Notes under the pieces: generated by a model
The model's database searches: none
What the model saw: only the letters and a program-made list of their open reading frames with translations
Told to the model about the DNA's origin: nothing
Shown: positions 19,236 to 20,289 of the stretch, one piece after another
How positions within the stretch are numbered: position 1 is the stretch's first letter
Layout: every line of letters starts with the position of its first letter
Assembly: GCA_026770585.1 (NCBI GenBank)
Contig: MU646498.1
Coordinates: 404,940 to 426,053 of the forward strand
DNA from: Baffinella frigidus
Taxonomy: Eukaryota; Cryptophyceae; Cryptomonadales; Baffinellaceae
Reading direction: 5' to 3'
DNA: 21,114 nt
Made by a program: the position numbers and the translations under genes

Positions 19236-19664
19236 TCTCTCTCTCTCTCTCTCTCTGGCTGTCGACAGGGGCTCGACTAGGTAAAAACGAGGAACGAGGG
19301 GCCTGAGGTGACCTCCAAGATGACGTATCTCCGTTGACTTAAGTAACGGTGGAGACCCTGACCCCCCCCCCTCTCTCTCTCTCGGCAGGGGCTCGACTTG
19401 GCAAAAACGAGGAACGAGGGTCCTGAGGTGACCACCAAGATGCTGCAGAACATCCGGAGCACAGCATTAGCGATAAGCAAGACCAAGGGGCACATCGCGG
19501 AGCTATCTGGGAAGATGGATGCCCACAACAAGACAGGTTTTGAGGCCATGTCTCCACAGACGAGCACGCGACGATGGCCTGTGTATCAAATTGGCCTGTT
19601 TTCAAAGTCAACTTACCCACAAATCTGTCAACTTTGCGCAGATTCCGAACAAAAATCCTGTTAG
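82..19664 (+). CDS. Multi-exon gene for a multi-pass membrane protein with a long coiled-coil tail (5' partial; whole model)
   Basis: I assembled this gene by finding AG|exon|GT blocks whose phases join without a break across 29 exons. The product has hydrophobic segments in exons 1-2, 4, 15-16, 17 and 18. It has YPSVS after the first, a Cys loop (FSCIDL, VACP) before YPVGIP, then a hydrophilic loop of about 250 residues. FLFEIYEVEYWW spliced to FELFEMARKL comes next, and after the last membrane segment a tail of about 450 residues is rich in Pro, Ser, Glu and Gln. The motifs are of a kind seen in large alveolate and stramenopile membrane proteins of unknown role, whose N-terminal parts often carry Cys-rich extracellular repeats. 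That part would lie upstream of this window. I infer a surface or organelle membrane protein. Transport or sensing is possible but not shown. The 3' end is uncertain: a stop is reached at 19662-19664 if the last donor is not used, and read-through stops at 12190 and 15696 offer shorter isoforms. No promoter is visible. Confidence 0.72.
203..697 (+). other. Intron 1
   Basis: No gene is seen in these 495 bases. Three copies of a unit containing GGGGGCCGGGGGTCAACGAC lie at 550-655, the last two separated by CCCAAACCCGAAA-type telomere-like DNA. The rest is unique sequence. Confidence 0.6.
550..655. repeat. G-rich minisatellite, three units
   Basis: The block GGGGGCCGGGGGTCAACGAC occurs at about 551, 580 and 631. 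Spacers are 9 and about 30 bases, so this is a decayed tandem array. The runs of five G could form a quadruplex in the transcript. Confidence 0.8.
698..772 (+). CDS. Exon 2: end of membrane segment and Cys loop
   Basis: Acceptor is GCGAGCAG at 690-697. It reads VFVVYPSVSVEAFNTFSCID followed by LGRSG, 25 codons, phase 0 to 0. VYPS after a hydrophobic run, followed by a single Cys loop, is typical of this protein type. The donor GTCGGA at 773 is weak and was chosen because it keeps frame into exon 3. A phase-1 donor a few bases upstream would break the frame. Confidence 0.72.
1054..1099 (+). CDS. Exon 3: loop with conserved Cys
   Basis: A good pyrimidine-rich acceptor (CCCTGCTGTGCAG) precedes NWLKSDMRVACPESG, 15 codons plus one base. 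The donor GTTTGC at 1100 leads straight into a telomere-like array. W/Y-L-x-x-D followed by a Cys before a YPxGIP helix is the expected order in this family. Confidence 0.78.
1106..1268 (+). repeat. Interstitial telomere array 1 (CCCTAAA), fills intron 3
   Basis: Near-perfect 7-bp CCCTAAA units with rare changes (CCCTAAATTCTAAA). It starts six bases after the donor of exon 3 and ends at the acceptor of exon 4, so the 175-base intron is practically a telomere array. Confidence 0.95.
1275..1339 (+). CDS. Exon 4: membrane helix with YPVGIP
   Basis: The acceptor is embedded in telomere-like DNA (CTAAACCAG). After completing a Gly codon it reads FVYVCSIFAIFIYPVGIPLG plus M, a membrane helix ending in the diagnostic YPxGIP. 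The donor GTCCTA at 1340 runs directly into more CCCTAAA repeats. This exon is an island of about 65 bp between two telomere-like arrays. Confidence 0.85.
1342..1641 (+). repeat. Interstitial telomere array 2, first part of intron 4
   Basis: CCCTAAA units begin two bases into the intron and degrade toward the 3' side (CGCTCAA, CCCTGAA). The following 1642-1826 is unique sequence with one CCCTAAAC just before the exon 5 acceptor. Confidence 0.95.
1827..1919 (+). CDS. Exon 5: start of the large hydrophilic loop
   Basis: Acceptor CTAAACAATACAG. It reads VGMLLYFKVPKMASQKHKAA then GLKALVAAFRR: the end of the helix followed by basic, helical sequence. The 3' end is ambiguous. The donor GTGACC at 1920 (phase 0) joins the acceptor at 2359. 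Alternatively GTTTAC at 1939 (phase 1, adding VTFGGQ) joins the acceptor at 2351. Both keep frame. Confidence 0.68.
1920..2359 (+). other. Intron 5 with GA/CT tracts and TTGTTGACC minisatellite
   Basis: A GA-rich run (2029-2113) faces a CT-rich run (2138-2172), able to pair as a hairpin. Bases 2243-2310 repeat GTTGTTGACCCCCTC with variants. Two copies of GCGGCCGCATTCGACCGC lie at 2220 and 2323. Overlapping ORFs here are low-complexity artefacts. Confidence 0.65.
2029..2172. repeat. Complementary GA and CT microsatellites
   Basis: GAGA-type DNA followed about 25 bases later by TCTC-type DNA gives a long imperfect inverted repeat. A similar CT tract at 2495-2600 serves as the polypyrimidine tract of exon 7. 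Confidence 0.85.
2360..2448 (+). CDS. Exon 6: amphipathic helix
   Basis: Acceptor CCCTGCAG. It reads TLMFHLERNIWKEYSVAAMF then SGQFVEIL. The donor is the least certain in the model. No GT exists between 2451 and the next acceptor, so the exon ends either at the weak GTTGTT at 2449, which fits the phase of exon 7, or at a GC donor further on in the reading frame, which stays open through LLHMPPEQPQNEE. Confidence 0.55.
2604..2657 (+). CDS. Exon 7: charged segment
   Basis: A very long CT tract (2495-2600) ending in CGCAG gives a strong acceptor. In the chosen phase it reads QEAAAGKEEGITGRELE and splits an Arg codon into exon 8. The donor GTTTGA at 2658 is followed by degenerate CCCTAAA repeats. 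Confidence 0.62.
2678..2900 (+). repeat. Degenerate telomere-like array 3 in intron 7
   Basis: CCCTAAA units are mixed with a longer repeating phrase CCCCCTAAATCCTGAACAC, seen four times with changes. It fills intron 7 from the donor to the acceptor of exon 8. Confidence 0.9.
2905..2962 (+). CDS. Exon 8: WWEGPEGW segment
   Basis: Acceptor CCCAAACCAG, donor GTGAGC at 2963 (good). The split Arg codon is completed, followed by WWEGPEGWKRDPVETIGGE, phase 2 to 0. The repeat-derived acceptor resembles those of exons 4 and 14. Confidence 0.75.
3608..3752 (+). repeat. Interstitial telomere array 4 in intron 8
   Basis: CCCTAAA/CCCCAAA/CCCGAAA units, degenerate at both ends. Confidence 0.9.
3814..3848. 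repeat. Short hairpin with conserved core, copy 1
   Basis: Core ACATGGTGGCCATGTTGG then TTCGATC with pairing ends GAGAT/ATCTC. Copy 2 is at 13334-13369 with different but again complementary ends. Confidence 0.6.
3983..4056 (+). CDS. Exon 9: hydrophilic loop
   Basis: Acceptor CCATGCCCGGCAG, donor GTAAGG at 4057 (strong). It reads VQLKALLRHEWHDPGAGESD then APDH, phase 0 to 2. The donor 12-mer ACACGTAAGGAC recurs at 4147-4158, 90 bases into the intron. Confidence 0.75.
4150..4282 (+). mobile_element. Dispersed foldback element B, copy 1
   Basis: Ends GACGCCAGAGGGCTCGA and CCCTTGAGGCCTCTGGCGTGG are inverted repeats. A reverse-orientation copy lies at 17562-17689 with near-complete similarity over about 125 bases. 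Size, terminal repeats and no coding capacity fit a MITE-like element. Confidence 0.8.
4568..4637 (+). mobile_element. Dispersed element I, copy 1
   Basis: About 70 bases, from CCACGCCAGGTCATTAGTGG to GTGGTACTAAATGG, match the reverse complement of 20836-20905 with scattered differences. Confidence 0.75.
4697..4770 (+). repeat. G-rich tract of GGGGTTTTGGGGGTT type
   Basis: Four or more runs of four to five G separated by TT/TTTT. A strong G-quadruplex candidate on the coding strand. Confidence 0.8.
4797..4955 (+). mobile_element. Dispersed element C, copy 1, with terminal palindrome
   Basis: Starts GAGAGAGTTTTCTTTATTGACGACCA and runs to AGCCTTAGATCTACCTTCCT. The same layout occurs at 10618-10752. 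Here the last 28 bases are followed by their own inverted copy (4900-4955). GGTTTGAATACC resembles a pol III B box, so a SINE is possible, but no A box is clear. Confidence 0.7.
5093..5291 (+). CDS. Exon 10: Ser/Thr/Pro-rich linker
   Basis: Acceptor TTTGTTTTTCCGAAACAG. It reads KWLRAKGRTTSTRVGAEAP, then a Pro/Ser/Thr/Val-rich stretch and IQEQSQAAQ; 199 bp, phase 2 to 0. Low-complexity composition suggests a flexible linker. The donor is GTCAAC at 5292. Confidence 0.75.
5292..5824 (+). other. Intron 10 with hairpins
   Basis: Short CCCGAAA-type repeats follow the donor. CTCCCCCGGAATTCCGGGGGAG (5461-5482) is a perfect palindrome of 22 bases flanked by two CACCGGTGCC palindromes (5449 and 5541). 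Arms CGAGAATGCTAGAGG (5582-5596) and CCTCTAGCATTCTCG (5722-5736) enclose a larger foldback. Confidence 0.75.
5825..5902 (+). CDS. Exon 11: acidic then helical segment
   Basis: Acceptor TTACCCCAGCAG. It reads DAEAEEDDGLDNM then TLQMLRRKVQALE, a short potential coiled coil; 26 codons, phase 0 to 0. The donor GTCCTT at 5903 is also the first base of dispersed element A. Confidence 0.8.
5903..6000 (+). mobile_element. Dispersed element A, copy 1, starting at a 5' splice site
   Basis: Begins GTCCTTTAGG and includes TAGGCGGACACTGGAACTTA then CAGCAGAAAAGGCCATGCTG. Other copies: 6892-6993, 13925-14030 (reverse), 14519-14640. This copy starts exactly at the donor of exon 11. Confidence 0.8.
6659..6704. 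repeat. GA/GT microsatellite before exon 12
   Basis: (GA)n followed by (GT)n and GAGAGA. Related GA/GT or CA/CT blocks occur at 11280-11303 and 19200-19257. Confidence 0.9.
6728..6781 (+). CDS. Exon 12: partial tandem duplicate of exon 13
   Basis: It reads GLLSWNEEFGEDEVRAFL, 18 codons, phase 0 to 0, between an acceptor with a textbook-like TACTGAC branch-point sequence 14 bases upstream and the donor GTGCCC. Exon 13 begins GTLCWNGEFGEEEERAMH: 10 of 18 positions are identical. It can be included or skipped without changing frame, so it may be a cassette exon or a decaying copy. Confidence 0.55.
6792..6861. repeat. Foldback J, copy 1 (intron 12)
   Basis: CTCCTGAACCAAAGCCTCGAG and its inverse CTCGAGGCTTTGGTTCAG enclose about 28 bases. 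The same arms enclose a different loop at 7288-7362, on the other side of exon 13. Confidence 0.9.
6892..6993 (+). mobile_element. Dispersed element A, copy 2 (intron 12)
   Basis: CCCTTTAGGTCC, CCAATATAGGCGGACACCGG and GCAAAAAGGCAATGCTTCCT match copy 1 over about 100 bases. It ends 40 bases before exon 13. Confidence 0.8.
7034..7131 (+). CDS. Exon 13: signature loop EIYEVEYWW
   Basis: Acceptor TTGTCCTGCAG. After GTLCWNGEFGEEEERAMHRA it reads GFLFEIYEVEYW and splits a Trp codon into exon 14. L-Y/F-E-x-Y-x-x-x-Y/F-W-W is the most recognisable motif of this membrane-protein type, placed just before its main helical bundle. Donor GTATCT at 7132. Confidence 0.85.
7132..7505 (+). other. Intron 13: CT tract, foldback J copy 2, telomere-like tail
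   Basis: A CCCTCCCT/CTCT tract fills 7140-7260, foldback J copy 2 lies at 7288-7362, and degenerate CCCTAAA units (7368-7500) run to the exon 14 acceptor. Confidence 0.8.
7288..7362. repeat. Foldback J, copy 2
   Basis: Arms GTCTCCTGAACCAAAGCC... and ...GGCTTTGGTTCAGGAGGTC are complementary over 23 bases and nearly identical to copy 1, while the loops differ. Confidence 0.9.
7506..7548 (+). CDS. Exon 14: FELFEMARKL motif
   Basis: The acceptor is in telomere-like DNA (CACTAAACCAG). After the shared Trp codon it reads FELFEMARKLCMTS. With exon 13 it forms the W-W-F-E-L-x-E-x-A-R-K-L signature. Donor GTACAC at 7549 followed at once by CCCTAAA repeats. Confidence 0.85.
7551..8062 (+). repeat. 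Long CCCTAAA/CCCGAAA array filling intron 14
   Basis: About 510 bases of 6-8-base units, mainly CCCGAAA, CCCTAAA and CCCTGAC variants. A block of about 115 bases (near 7770-7880 and 7955-8055) recurs with the same order of variants, so units were duplicated in blocks. Confidence 0.9.
8076..8129 (+). CDS. Exon 15: membrane helix
   Basis: Acceptor ACGCTGACCAG. It reads VLVFVSVGSLGQILVGLI, phase 0 to 0. S-x-x-Q-x-x-x-G-L-x follows the E-x-A-R-K-L block in related proteins. The donor GTACGC at 8130 and the last 30 exon bases are copied in the next intron (see repeats). Confidence 0.85.
8190..8361 (+). repeat. Tandem copies of the exon 15 / intron 15 junction
   Basis: CTCATTGTACGCCCC with AAAAG spacers occurs about five times, and 8327-8360 copies the last 33 bases of exon 15 and its donor with three mismatches. 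Each copy carries the GTACGC-type donor. Confidence 0.9.
8562..8686. repeat. Foldback K
   Basis: Arms GAGGTTTGAATTCAAGAACAG and its inverse at 8666-8686. An inner hairpin GGTAGCGAAACGCTACC lies at 8587-8603, and GGTACC repeats sit in the far arm. Confidence 0.9.
8729..8800 (+). CDS. Exon 16: membrane helix and polar turn
   Basis: Acceptor CAACCCCAG, donor GTAAGG (strong). It reads VIFASFVVTFSSLPYVNRNL then DRCQ. The hydrophobic half continues the helix of exon 15 and the PYVNRN turn is a typical loop. Confidence 0.85.
8801..9765 (+). other. Intron 16
   Basis: Mostly unique sequence with no exon in the right phase. A 19-base direct repeat (GTGGCCAACAGATGCGAAAT, 9078 and 9099), a GGATATGRTATGT repeat (9360-9392) and telomere array 7 are present. 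Short ORFs here lack splice support. Confidence 0.55.
9477..9575 (+). repeat. Interstitial telomere array 7 in intron 16
   Basis: Almost perfect CCCTAAA units; a shorter degenerate patch follows at 9716-9752. Confidence 0.95.
9766..9846 (+). CDS. Exon 17: membrane helix
   Basis: Acceptor GCACCGTGCAG with a CTAAAC about 20 bases upstream. It reads LFALASQFIVLQYGLVLHL then DVSNETSQ, 27 codons, phase 0 to 0. NET is a potential N-glycosylation site if this loop is lumenal. Donor GTCATG. Confidence 0.85.
10057..10128 (+). CDS. Exon 18: last membrane helix
   Basis: Acceptor CAATGGCAG, donor GTAATG. It reads SEKAIVNAVMLMLNGAIFFL then PPLS, phase 0 to 0. Hydrophobic length and the Pro-Pro end fit a final membrane span before the hydrophilic tail. 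Confidence 0.85.
10270..10299 (-). repeat. Short telomere array in TTTAGGG orientation
   Basis: Four units of TTTAGGG, opposite to most arrays in the window; the other reverse array is at 14279-14395. Confidence 0.95.
10618..10752 (+). mobile_element. Dispersed element C, copy 2
   Basis: GAGAGAGTTCTTTATTGACG, GTCCGGATCCACCTCATCA and AGCCTTATATCTACCTTCCT align with copy 1 in order and spacing. It lacks the palindromic extension. Confidence 0.8.
10787..10929. repeat. Foldback L (long inverted repeat)
   Basis: GGGGCGACTCAATTTAAACC pairs with GGTTTAAATTGAGTCGCCCC, and the arms extend inward through GCTATCTT/AAGATAGC. About 36-base arms around a 70-base AT-rich loop. Confidence 0.95.
11008..11043 (+). 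CDS. Exon 19: short post-membrane exon
   Basis: Acceptor CTTTGCGTTTGCAG (good). It reads ILLQWAPTGVEK, 12 codons, phase 0 to 0; donor GTCTTC. If the donor is skipped the frame stops 27 bases later at TAG (11071-11073). Confidence 0.7.
11044..11602 (+). other. Intron 19
   Basis: Unique sequence with a GA/GT microsatellite (11280-11303) and a direct repeat GGTTGAGGYRCAGGA (11330 and 11354). No supported gene. Confidence 0.55.
11603..11623 (+). CDS. Exon 20: 21-bp micro-exon
   Basis: Acceptor ACATGTCCAG and the strong donor GTGGGT bound seven codons, DRNPRIK, phase 0 to 0. Skipping it would keep frame. Its size makes it easy to miss, and it is less certain than its neighbours. Confidence 0.55.
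11708..12170 (+). CDS. Exon 21: long hydrophilic tail exon
   Basis: Acceptor CATCGATCCAG. The 154-codon frame starts VHGWLDEKRDSADHQPSQPE, is rich in Glu, Pro, Ala and Arg and contains RVPRRRRAEHLAAGQETA (a possible basic targeting patch) and ETEDDVSEMRVVRMPSEARL. It ends at the strong donor GTGAGC (12171), phase 1. If unspliced, six more residues lead to TGA at 12188-12190, the first repeat of a CCCTGAA array. Bases 11747-11785 are homologous to the arms of hairpin G at 16256. Confidence 0.8.
12178..12340 (+). repeat. CCCTGAA array with higher-order structure, intron 21
   Basis: A 7-base CCCTGAA array begins 11 bases after the exon 21 donor. The variant block GAAACTTGAACCCCGAACCC appears twice about 77 bases apart. 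On the other strand it makes FRVQGSG-repeat ORFs, which I regard as artefacts. Confidence 0.95.
12431..12683 (+). CDS. Exon 22: Pro/Gln/Ser-rich tail exon
   Basis: Acceptor TGTTGACGCATCAG; two bases complete a Gln codon. It reads GFLVRILAGFSSRPASTPTQ, then Pro/Gln-rich low-complexity sequence and HQQPSCSPR. The donor GTCGCC at 12684 was chosen for phase 2; the frame stays open to 12960, so the 3' limit is uncertain. Confidence 0.6.
12684..13156 (+). other. Intron 22
   Basis: Foldback M, then GC-rich unique DNA, then a GAGAGGGTGTGAGAGGGTGT tandem (13028-13096, 11-base unit GTGTGAGAGGG). The exon 22 frame stays open to 12960. Confidence 0.55.
12730..12796. repeat. Foldback M (intron 22)
   Basis: AGGACCTATAGAACGCACCT then CGCGCGA pairs with TCGCGCGAGGTGCGTTCTGT then AGGTCCT: 27-base arms, one mismatch, 13-base loop. 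Confidence 0.95.
13157..13221 (+). CDS. Exon 23 (tentative)
   Basis: Acceptor TTGCGCTCCAG. In the phase set by exon 22 it reads SIRASLTRGAGFAERPRTQE plus R. The donor GTTATC at 13222 lies at the very start of foldback element D. In another phase this block reads VHSGKPDKRSRLC and stops, so a terminal-exon reading is possible. Confidence 0.4.
13224..13314 (+). mobile_element. Foldback element D, copy 1
   Basis: Termini TATCCCTTAAGTGGCCAG and CTGGCCACTTAGGGGATA are inverted repeats; the core has CCCTACGGTAGGG. It begins two bases inside the intron after exon 23. Confidence 0.85.
13430..13549 (+). mobile_element. Foldback element D, copy 2 with inverted core
   Basis: Same terminal sequence TATCCCTTAAG...CTTGAGGGATA as copy 1, but the core block GTAGGCTCATACGCCCTACG is the reverse complement of that in copy 1. 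A doubled GGAATATTCACCC follows. Confidence 0.85.
13573..13627 (+). repeat. Interstitial telomere array 10
   Basis: Seven to eight perfect CCCTAAA units. Confidence 0.95.
13827..14096. mobile_element. Element E hairpins interrupted by reverse element A
   Basis: GGGGATACAACCCCATGTGC, its inverse ACATGGGGTTGTATCCCC and a third copy (13890-13914) form hairpins, as do 14038-14096. AAGTCACTCCGG and its inverse CCGGAGTGACTT tie the two halves. Element A (reverse, 13925-14030) sits between them, as if inserted. A related piece is at 20665-20706. Confidence 0.75.
14157..14280. repeat. Foldback N
   Basis: CTACAGGGGTACCTCGCTCATAA... pairs with ...TTATGAGCGAGGTATTCCTGTAG over about 32 bases. The loop is rich in CCTAGG palindromes. 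Confidence 0.9.
14279..14395 (-). repeat. Interstitial telomere array 11, TTTAGGG orientation
   Basis: About sixteen units with few changes, abutting the end of foldback N. Confidence 0.95.
14519..14640 (+). mobile_element. Dispersed element A, copy 4
   Basis: TAGGTCCTTTAGGTCCTTCG, GCTCCCAATA and AGGCGGACACCGGAACT match copies 1-3, with an extra CCGGTACGAGCTCTCT inside and a tandem of GCTTTGGA (14597-14622). Confidence 0.8.
14889..14962 (+). CDS. Exon 24 (tentative)
   Basis: Acceptor CCCCTCGCAG, donor GTACAT at 14963. In phase 1 it reads AGPQIVQQKGRRRDAAEGGG then TLEE. A second acceptor (GGCCCACAG) gives a phase-0 start at 14903. The composition is hydrophilic like the flanking tail. Confidence 0.5.
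15052..15165 (+). CDS. Exon 25: Cys-containing tail segment
   Basis: It reads VGRQDPDCSARLNRCTTCGM then AFSPTPARPQMAESDTGK, 38 codons, phase 0 to 0, donor GTCTCC at 15166. CTTCG is a CxxC pair with one more Cys upstream, which might bind metal but is too little for a named finger. The acceptor could also be two bases upstream (TTCAG at 15049). Confidence 0.65.
15295..15518 (+). CDS. Exon 26: tail exon with an alternative Pro-rich terminus
   Basis: Acceptor CGTCCCCTGCAG (strong). It reads DFWQFLTSSLSGVCGCIGPE, then MAVRDILASTEDSFGHPHDG and VPALPDLR. The internal donor GTCACC at 15519 leads in phase 2 to exon 27. If it is not used, the frame runs through a Pro-rich stretch and GVMTFSVDLSDALRIS to TAG at 15694-15696, 81 bases before an AATAAA. 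Both forms look usable. Confidence 0.65.
15519..15800 (+). other. Intron 26, or coding end of an alternative exon 26 plus 3' UTR
   Basis: If the donor at 15519 is not used, the frame continues to TAG at 15694-15696 through PPPPAPPPSSPSPPHPPLL. GGAGAATATCGGGG recurs near 15584 and 15634. AATAAA is at 15778-15783. Confidence 0.5.
15778..15783 (+). promoter_or_regulatory. Possible polyadenylation signal
   Basis: AATAAA 81 bases after the TAG of the long form of exon 26. Many protists do not use this hexamer, so weight is low. Confidence 0.25.
15801..15867 (+). CDS. Exon 27: helical tail segment
   Basis: Acceptor TGGGAAGCAG. In phase it reads SPRDLSSANDARLAHFQNRR plus KQ, a helical, possibly coiled-coil stretch; donor GTGCCC at 15868. 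Its 3' edge with the donor is copied at 16117-16150. Confidence 0.62.
16117..16150 (+). repeat. Copy of the exon 27 / intron 27 junction
   Basis: CTTGCGCACCTCCAGAACCG then ACAGCAACAGGTGC matches exon 27 from 15839 through its donor with about four changes in 34. It could encode LAHLQNRQQQ but lacks an evident acceptor. Confidence 0.85.
16256..16410. mobile_element. Foldback G, near-perfect 155-base palindrome
   Basis: TACCACCAACCCTCACGATTGG to CCGGATCCGG and back to GAGGGTTGGTGGTA. Arms of about 75 bases with only small gaps and almost no loop. Its arm is homologous to bases 11747-11785 of exon 21. Confidence 0.95.
16713..16769 (+). CDS. Exon 28: coiled-coil segment
   Basis: Acceptor CCCCTGTGGCAG, donor GTACCG. 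It reads EGLMQKMAEMQESIRVLKA, 19 codons, phase 0 to 0, with Leu/Met/Ile spacing of a coiled coil that follows on from exon 27. The exon 3' half and donor are copied many times in the next intron. Confidence 0.72.
16727..17080 (+). repeat. Tandem duplication of exon 28 edge plus TTC tract
   Basis: 16727-16780 (exon 28 and donor) is copied at 16961-17015. Each copy is followed by a (TTC)n-type tract and the shared TTTATTACTCTCGATACAGG then TCCTAG. The first tract is expanded to more than 100 bases (16828-16935). Confidence 0.9.
17182..17327. repeat. Foldback O
   Basis: TAGAATTAATCTC and CTTCTAAACGA with TTTGTACCAA pair with TTGGTACAAA..., TCGTTTAGAAGGACA and GAGATTAATTCTA. Arms about 50 bases, AT-rich. 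Confidence 0.9.
17464..17737 (+). repeat. Two diverged copies of the exon 28 junction flanking element B
   Basis: ATTGAAAGTGAAAACGCCCC, then GTGCTGAACGTAGCGT-type sequence, occurs at 17464-17512 and 17686-17737, on each side of element B copy 2. Confidence 0.8.
17562..17689 (-). mobile_element. Dispersed foldback element B, copy 2
   Basis: Its reverse complement matches 4150-4282: CATCTTTCAAGGGAA, CCACGTCAGATCTTACGTGG, ATAAGGCGTCGGTTTCCCTC. Both ends carry the CACGCCAG terminal motif. Confidence 0.85.
17797..17933. mobile_element. Foldback F, copy 1
   Basis: CCCACTTCAATTTGGGCTCG and following 30 bases pair with the sequence ending GAGCCCAAATCGAACTGGG. Inner AATTTCACAGGT and ACCTGTGAAATT plus C/G runs. 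A second copy of the inner part ends the window (21041-21114). Confidence 0.9.
17987..18146. repeat. Foldback P
   Basis: CCGGGAACATGTTTGATTTAAAAGAAAATGG-like arm (17995-18028) pairs with 18110-18140 (CTTTTCTTTTGAATTAAACA then TGTCCCCGG). Confidence 0.85.
18199..18300. repeat. Small foldbacks including a perfect 11-base stem
   Basis: AGGTTGACTAAA-type stem: GGTTGACTAAA (18271-18281) and TTTAGTCAACC (18289-18299) around a 7-base loop. Upstream, CAGAAAACGCA and TGCGTTTTCT also pair. Confidence 0.85.
18376..18500 (+). repeat. Four tandem diverged copies of the exon 28 junction
   Basis: Unit of about 30 bases, CGTGTGTTGAAAGGGGCACC then GTCCCACC, four times. It derives from exon 28 GGGTGTTGAAAGCG and its donor GTACCGTCCCA. 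Confidence 0.85.
18506..18645. repeat. Foldback Q with inner hairpin
   Basis: ATAGCGAGGGGGCAAACGC pairs with GCATTTGCCCCCTCGCTAT. Inside, GGCTTGACTGCAC-AAAA-GTGCAGTCAAGCC (18583-18612) is a perfect 13-base stem. Confidence 0.95.
18755..18810 (+). mobile_element. Element H, copy 2
   Basis: CCTTATCCGTAGAAACCCCC then CTATGTCTCTACGGTATTGCC matches about 16030-16060 and, in reverse, 20025-20072. Confidence 0.7.
19091..19132 (+). pseudogene. Defective copy 1 of exon 29 start
   Basis: After CGGCAG it reads WLDQAKTRNEGPLST then TAA. It resembles exon 29 GLDLAKTRNEGPE for 13 codons and then runs into GTTAACTTA repeat DNA. Confidence 0.75.
19261..19325 (+). pseudogene. Defective copy 2 of exon 29 start
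   Basis: After GTCGACAG it reads GLD then TAG, followed by the same frame VKTRNEGPEVTSKM. It keeps the acceptor and a CT tract, so use of this site would truncate the protein. Confidence 0.8.
19389..19536 (+). CDS. Exon 29: coiled-coil segment, last recognised
   Basis: Acceptor: a C run and CT tract then CGGCAG. It reads GLDLAKTRNEGPEVTTKMLQ, then NIRSTALAISKTKGHIAELS and GKMDAHNKT: heptad-like, continuing the coil of exon 28. A donor GTTTTG at 19537 would lead beyond the window. Without it the frame continues as GFEAMSPQTSTRRWPVYQIG to TAG at 19662-19664, a plausible natural C-terminus. Two defective copies of its 5' edge lie upstream. Confidence 0.68.
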
Positions 19665-19817
19665 TAGTGCATAAATAATAGAAAGACGCAATAGATTTGA
19701 TACATAGCTTATCGTCGCGTGGGACACGTTATGAGCCCCAAGACACGTTATGAGCCTGATTCTCCACCACGCGACTGTTCGTCAGTCGAATTCTCCTCTC
19801 AAGACGACATGCTCCAT

Positions 19818-19941
19818 GAGAGGGATCCACTAATACTGGCCACCTCGGCCACTTATGGCGACACGTCGACCCTACTAAGTGGACCGCACTAAGTGGATCA
19901 CCATAAGTGGCCGAGGTGGCCAGTATTAGTGGATCACTCTC
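19818..19941. repeat. Foldback R
   Basis: GATCCACTAATACTGGCCAC then CTCGGCCACTTATGG pairs with CCATAAGTGGCCGAGGTGGC then CAGTATTAGTGGATC. The loop repeats CTAAGTGGA. Confidence 0.95.
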
Positions 19942-20015
19942 ACTCCACCCCCCACGTGACCGAACCCACACCGCGGACTTCGCAGGGATTTCGAATAATC
20001 CATGAACGATACAAC

Positions 20016-20100
20016 ATACGACCCTACGGTAGGCAATAGCGTAGGGACATAGGGGAGTTCCTTCGGATAAGGTAACGGAAATTGGCTTAGATTTGGCCAT
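20016..20100 (-). mobile_element. Element H, copy 3 (reverse)
   Basis: CCTACGGTAGGCAATAGCGT then AGGGACATAGGGG and GGATAAGG match element H in reverse orientation. Confidence 0.7.
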
Positions 20101-20289
20101 ATTTCCCCTTGGTAGCCCGCCGTGTGGGACCGCTGCCGAGCGAGGACGGGACAGAATTTTGAAGAGTTTTAAAAACTTTCACCTGCATCCTCAGGGAAAT
20201 GAATTTTTAAAATGGAAAAGCCATGGCCGAAAACCAACCTTGGCTTTTAAATGAACCCCCAGTTGCCTGGATAGCAAAGAGCGCCACGA

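Larger units (their letters stand above)
16770..19388 (+). other. Intron 28, 2.6 kb, junction repeats and foldbacks
   Basis: No gene recognised. It carries tandem and dispersed copies of the exon 28 edge, TTC expansions, element B copy 2, foldbacks F, O, P and Q, element H copy 2, and the three-fold repeat leading to exon 29. Confidence 0.7.
18850..19388 (+). repeat. Three-fold repeat ending in exon 29 acceptor-like sites
   Basis: Blocks of GTTAACTTA/ACTCCGTTAACTTAAGTAACG ending GGTGGAGACCCTG (18851-18914, 19134-19199, 19328-19361). In the last two they are followed by a CT-rich tract and an AG joined to GGCTCGAC...AAAAACGAGGAACGAGG. The third member is real exon 29. Confidence 0.9.
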
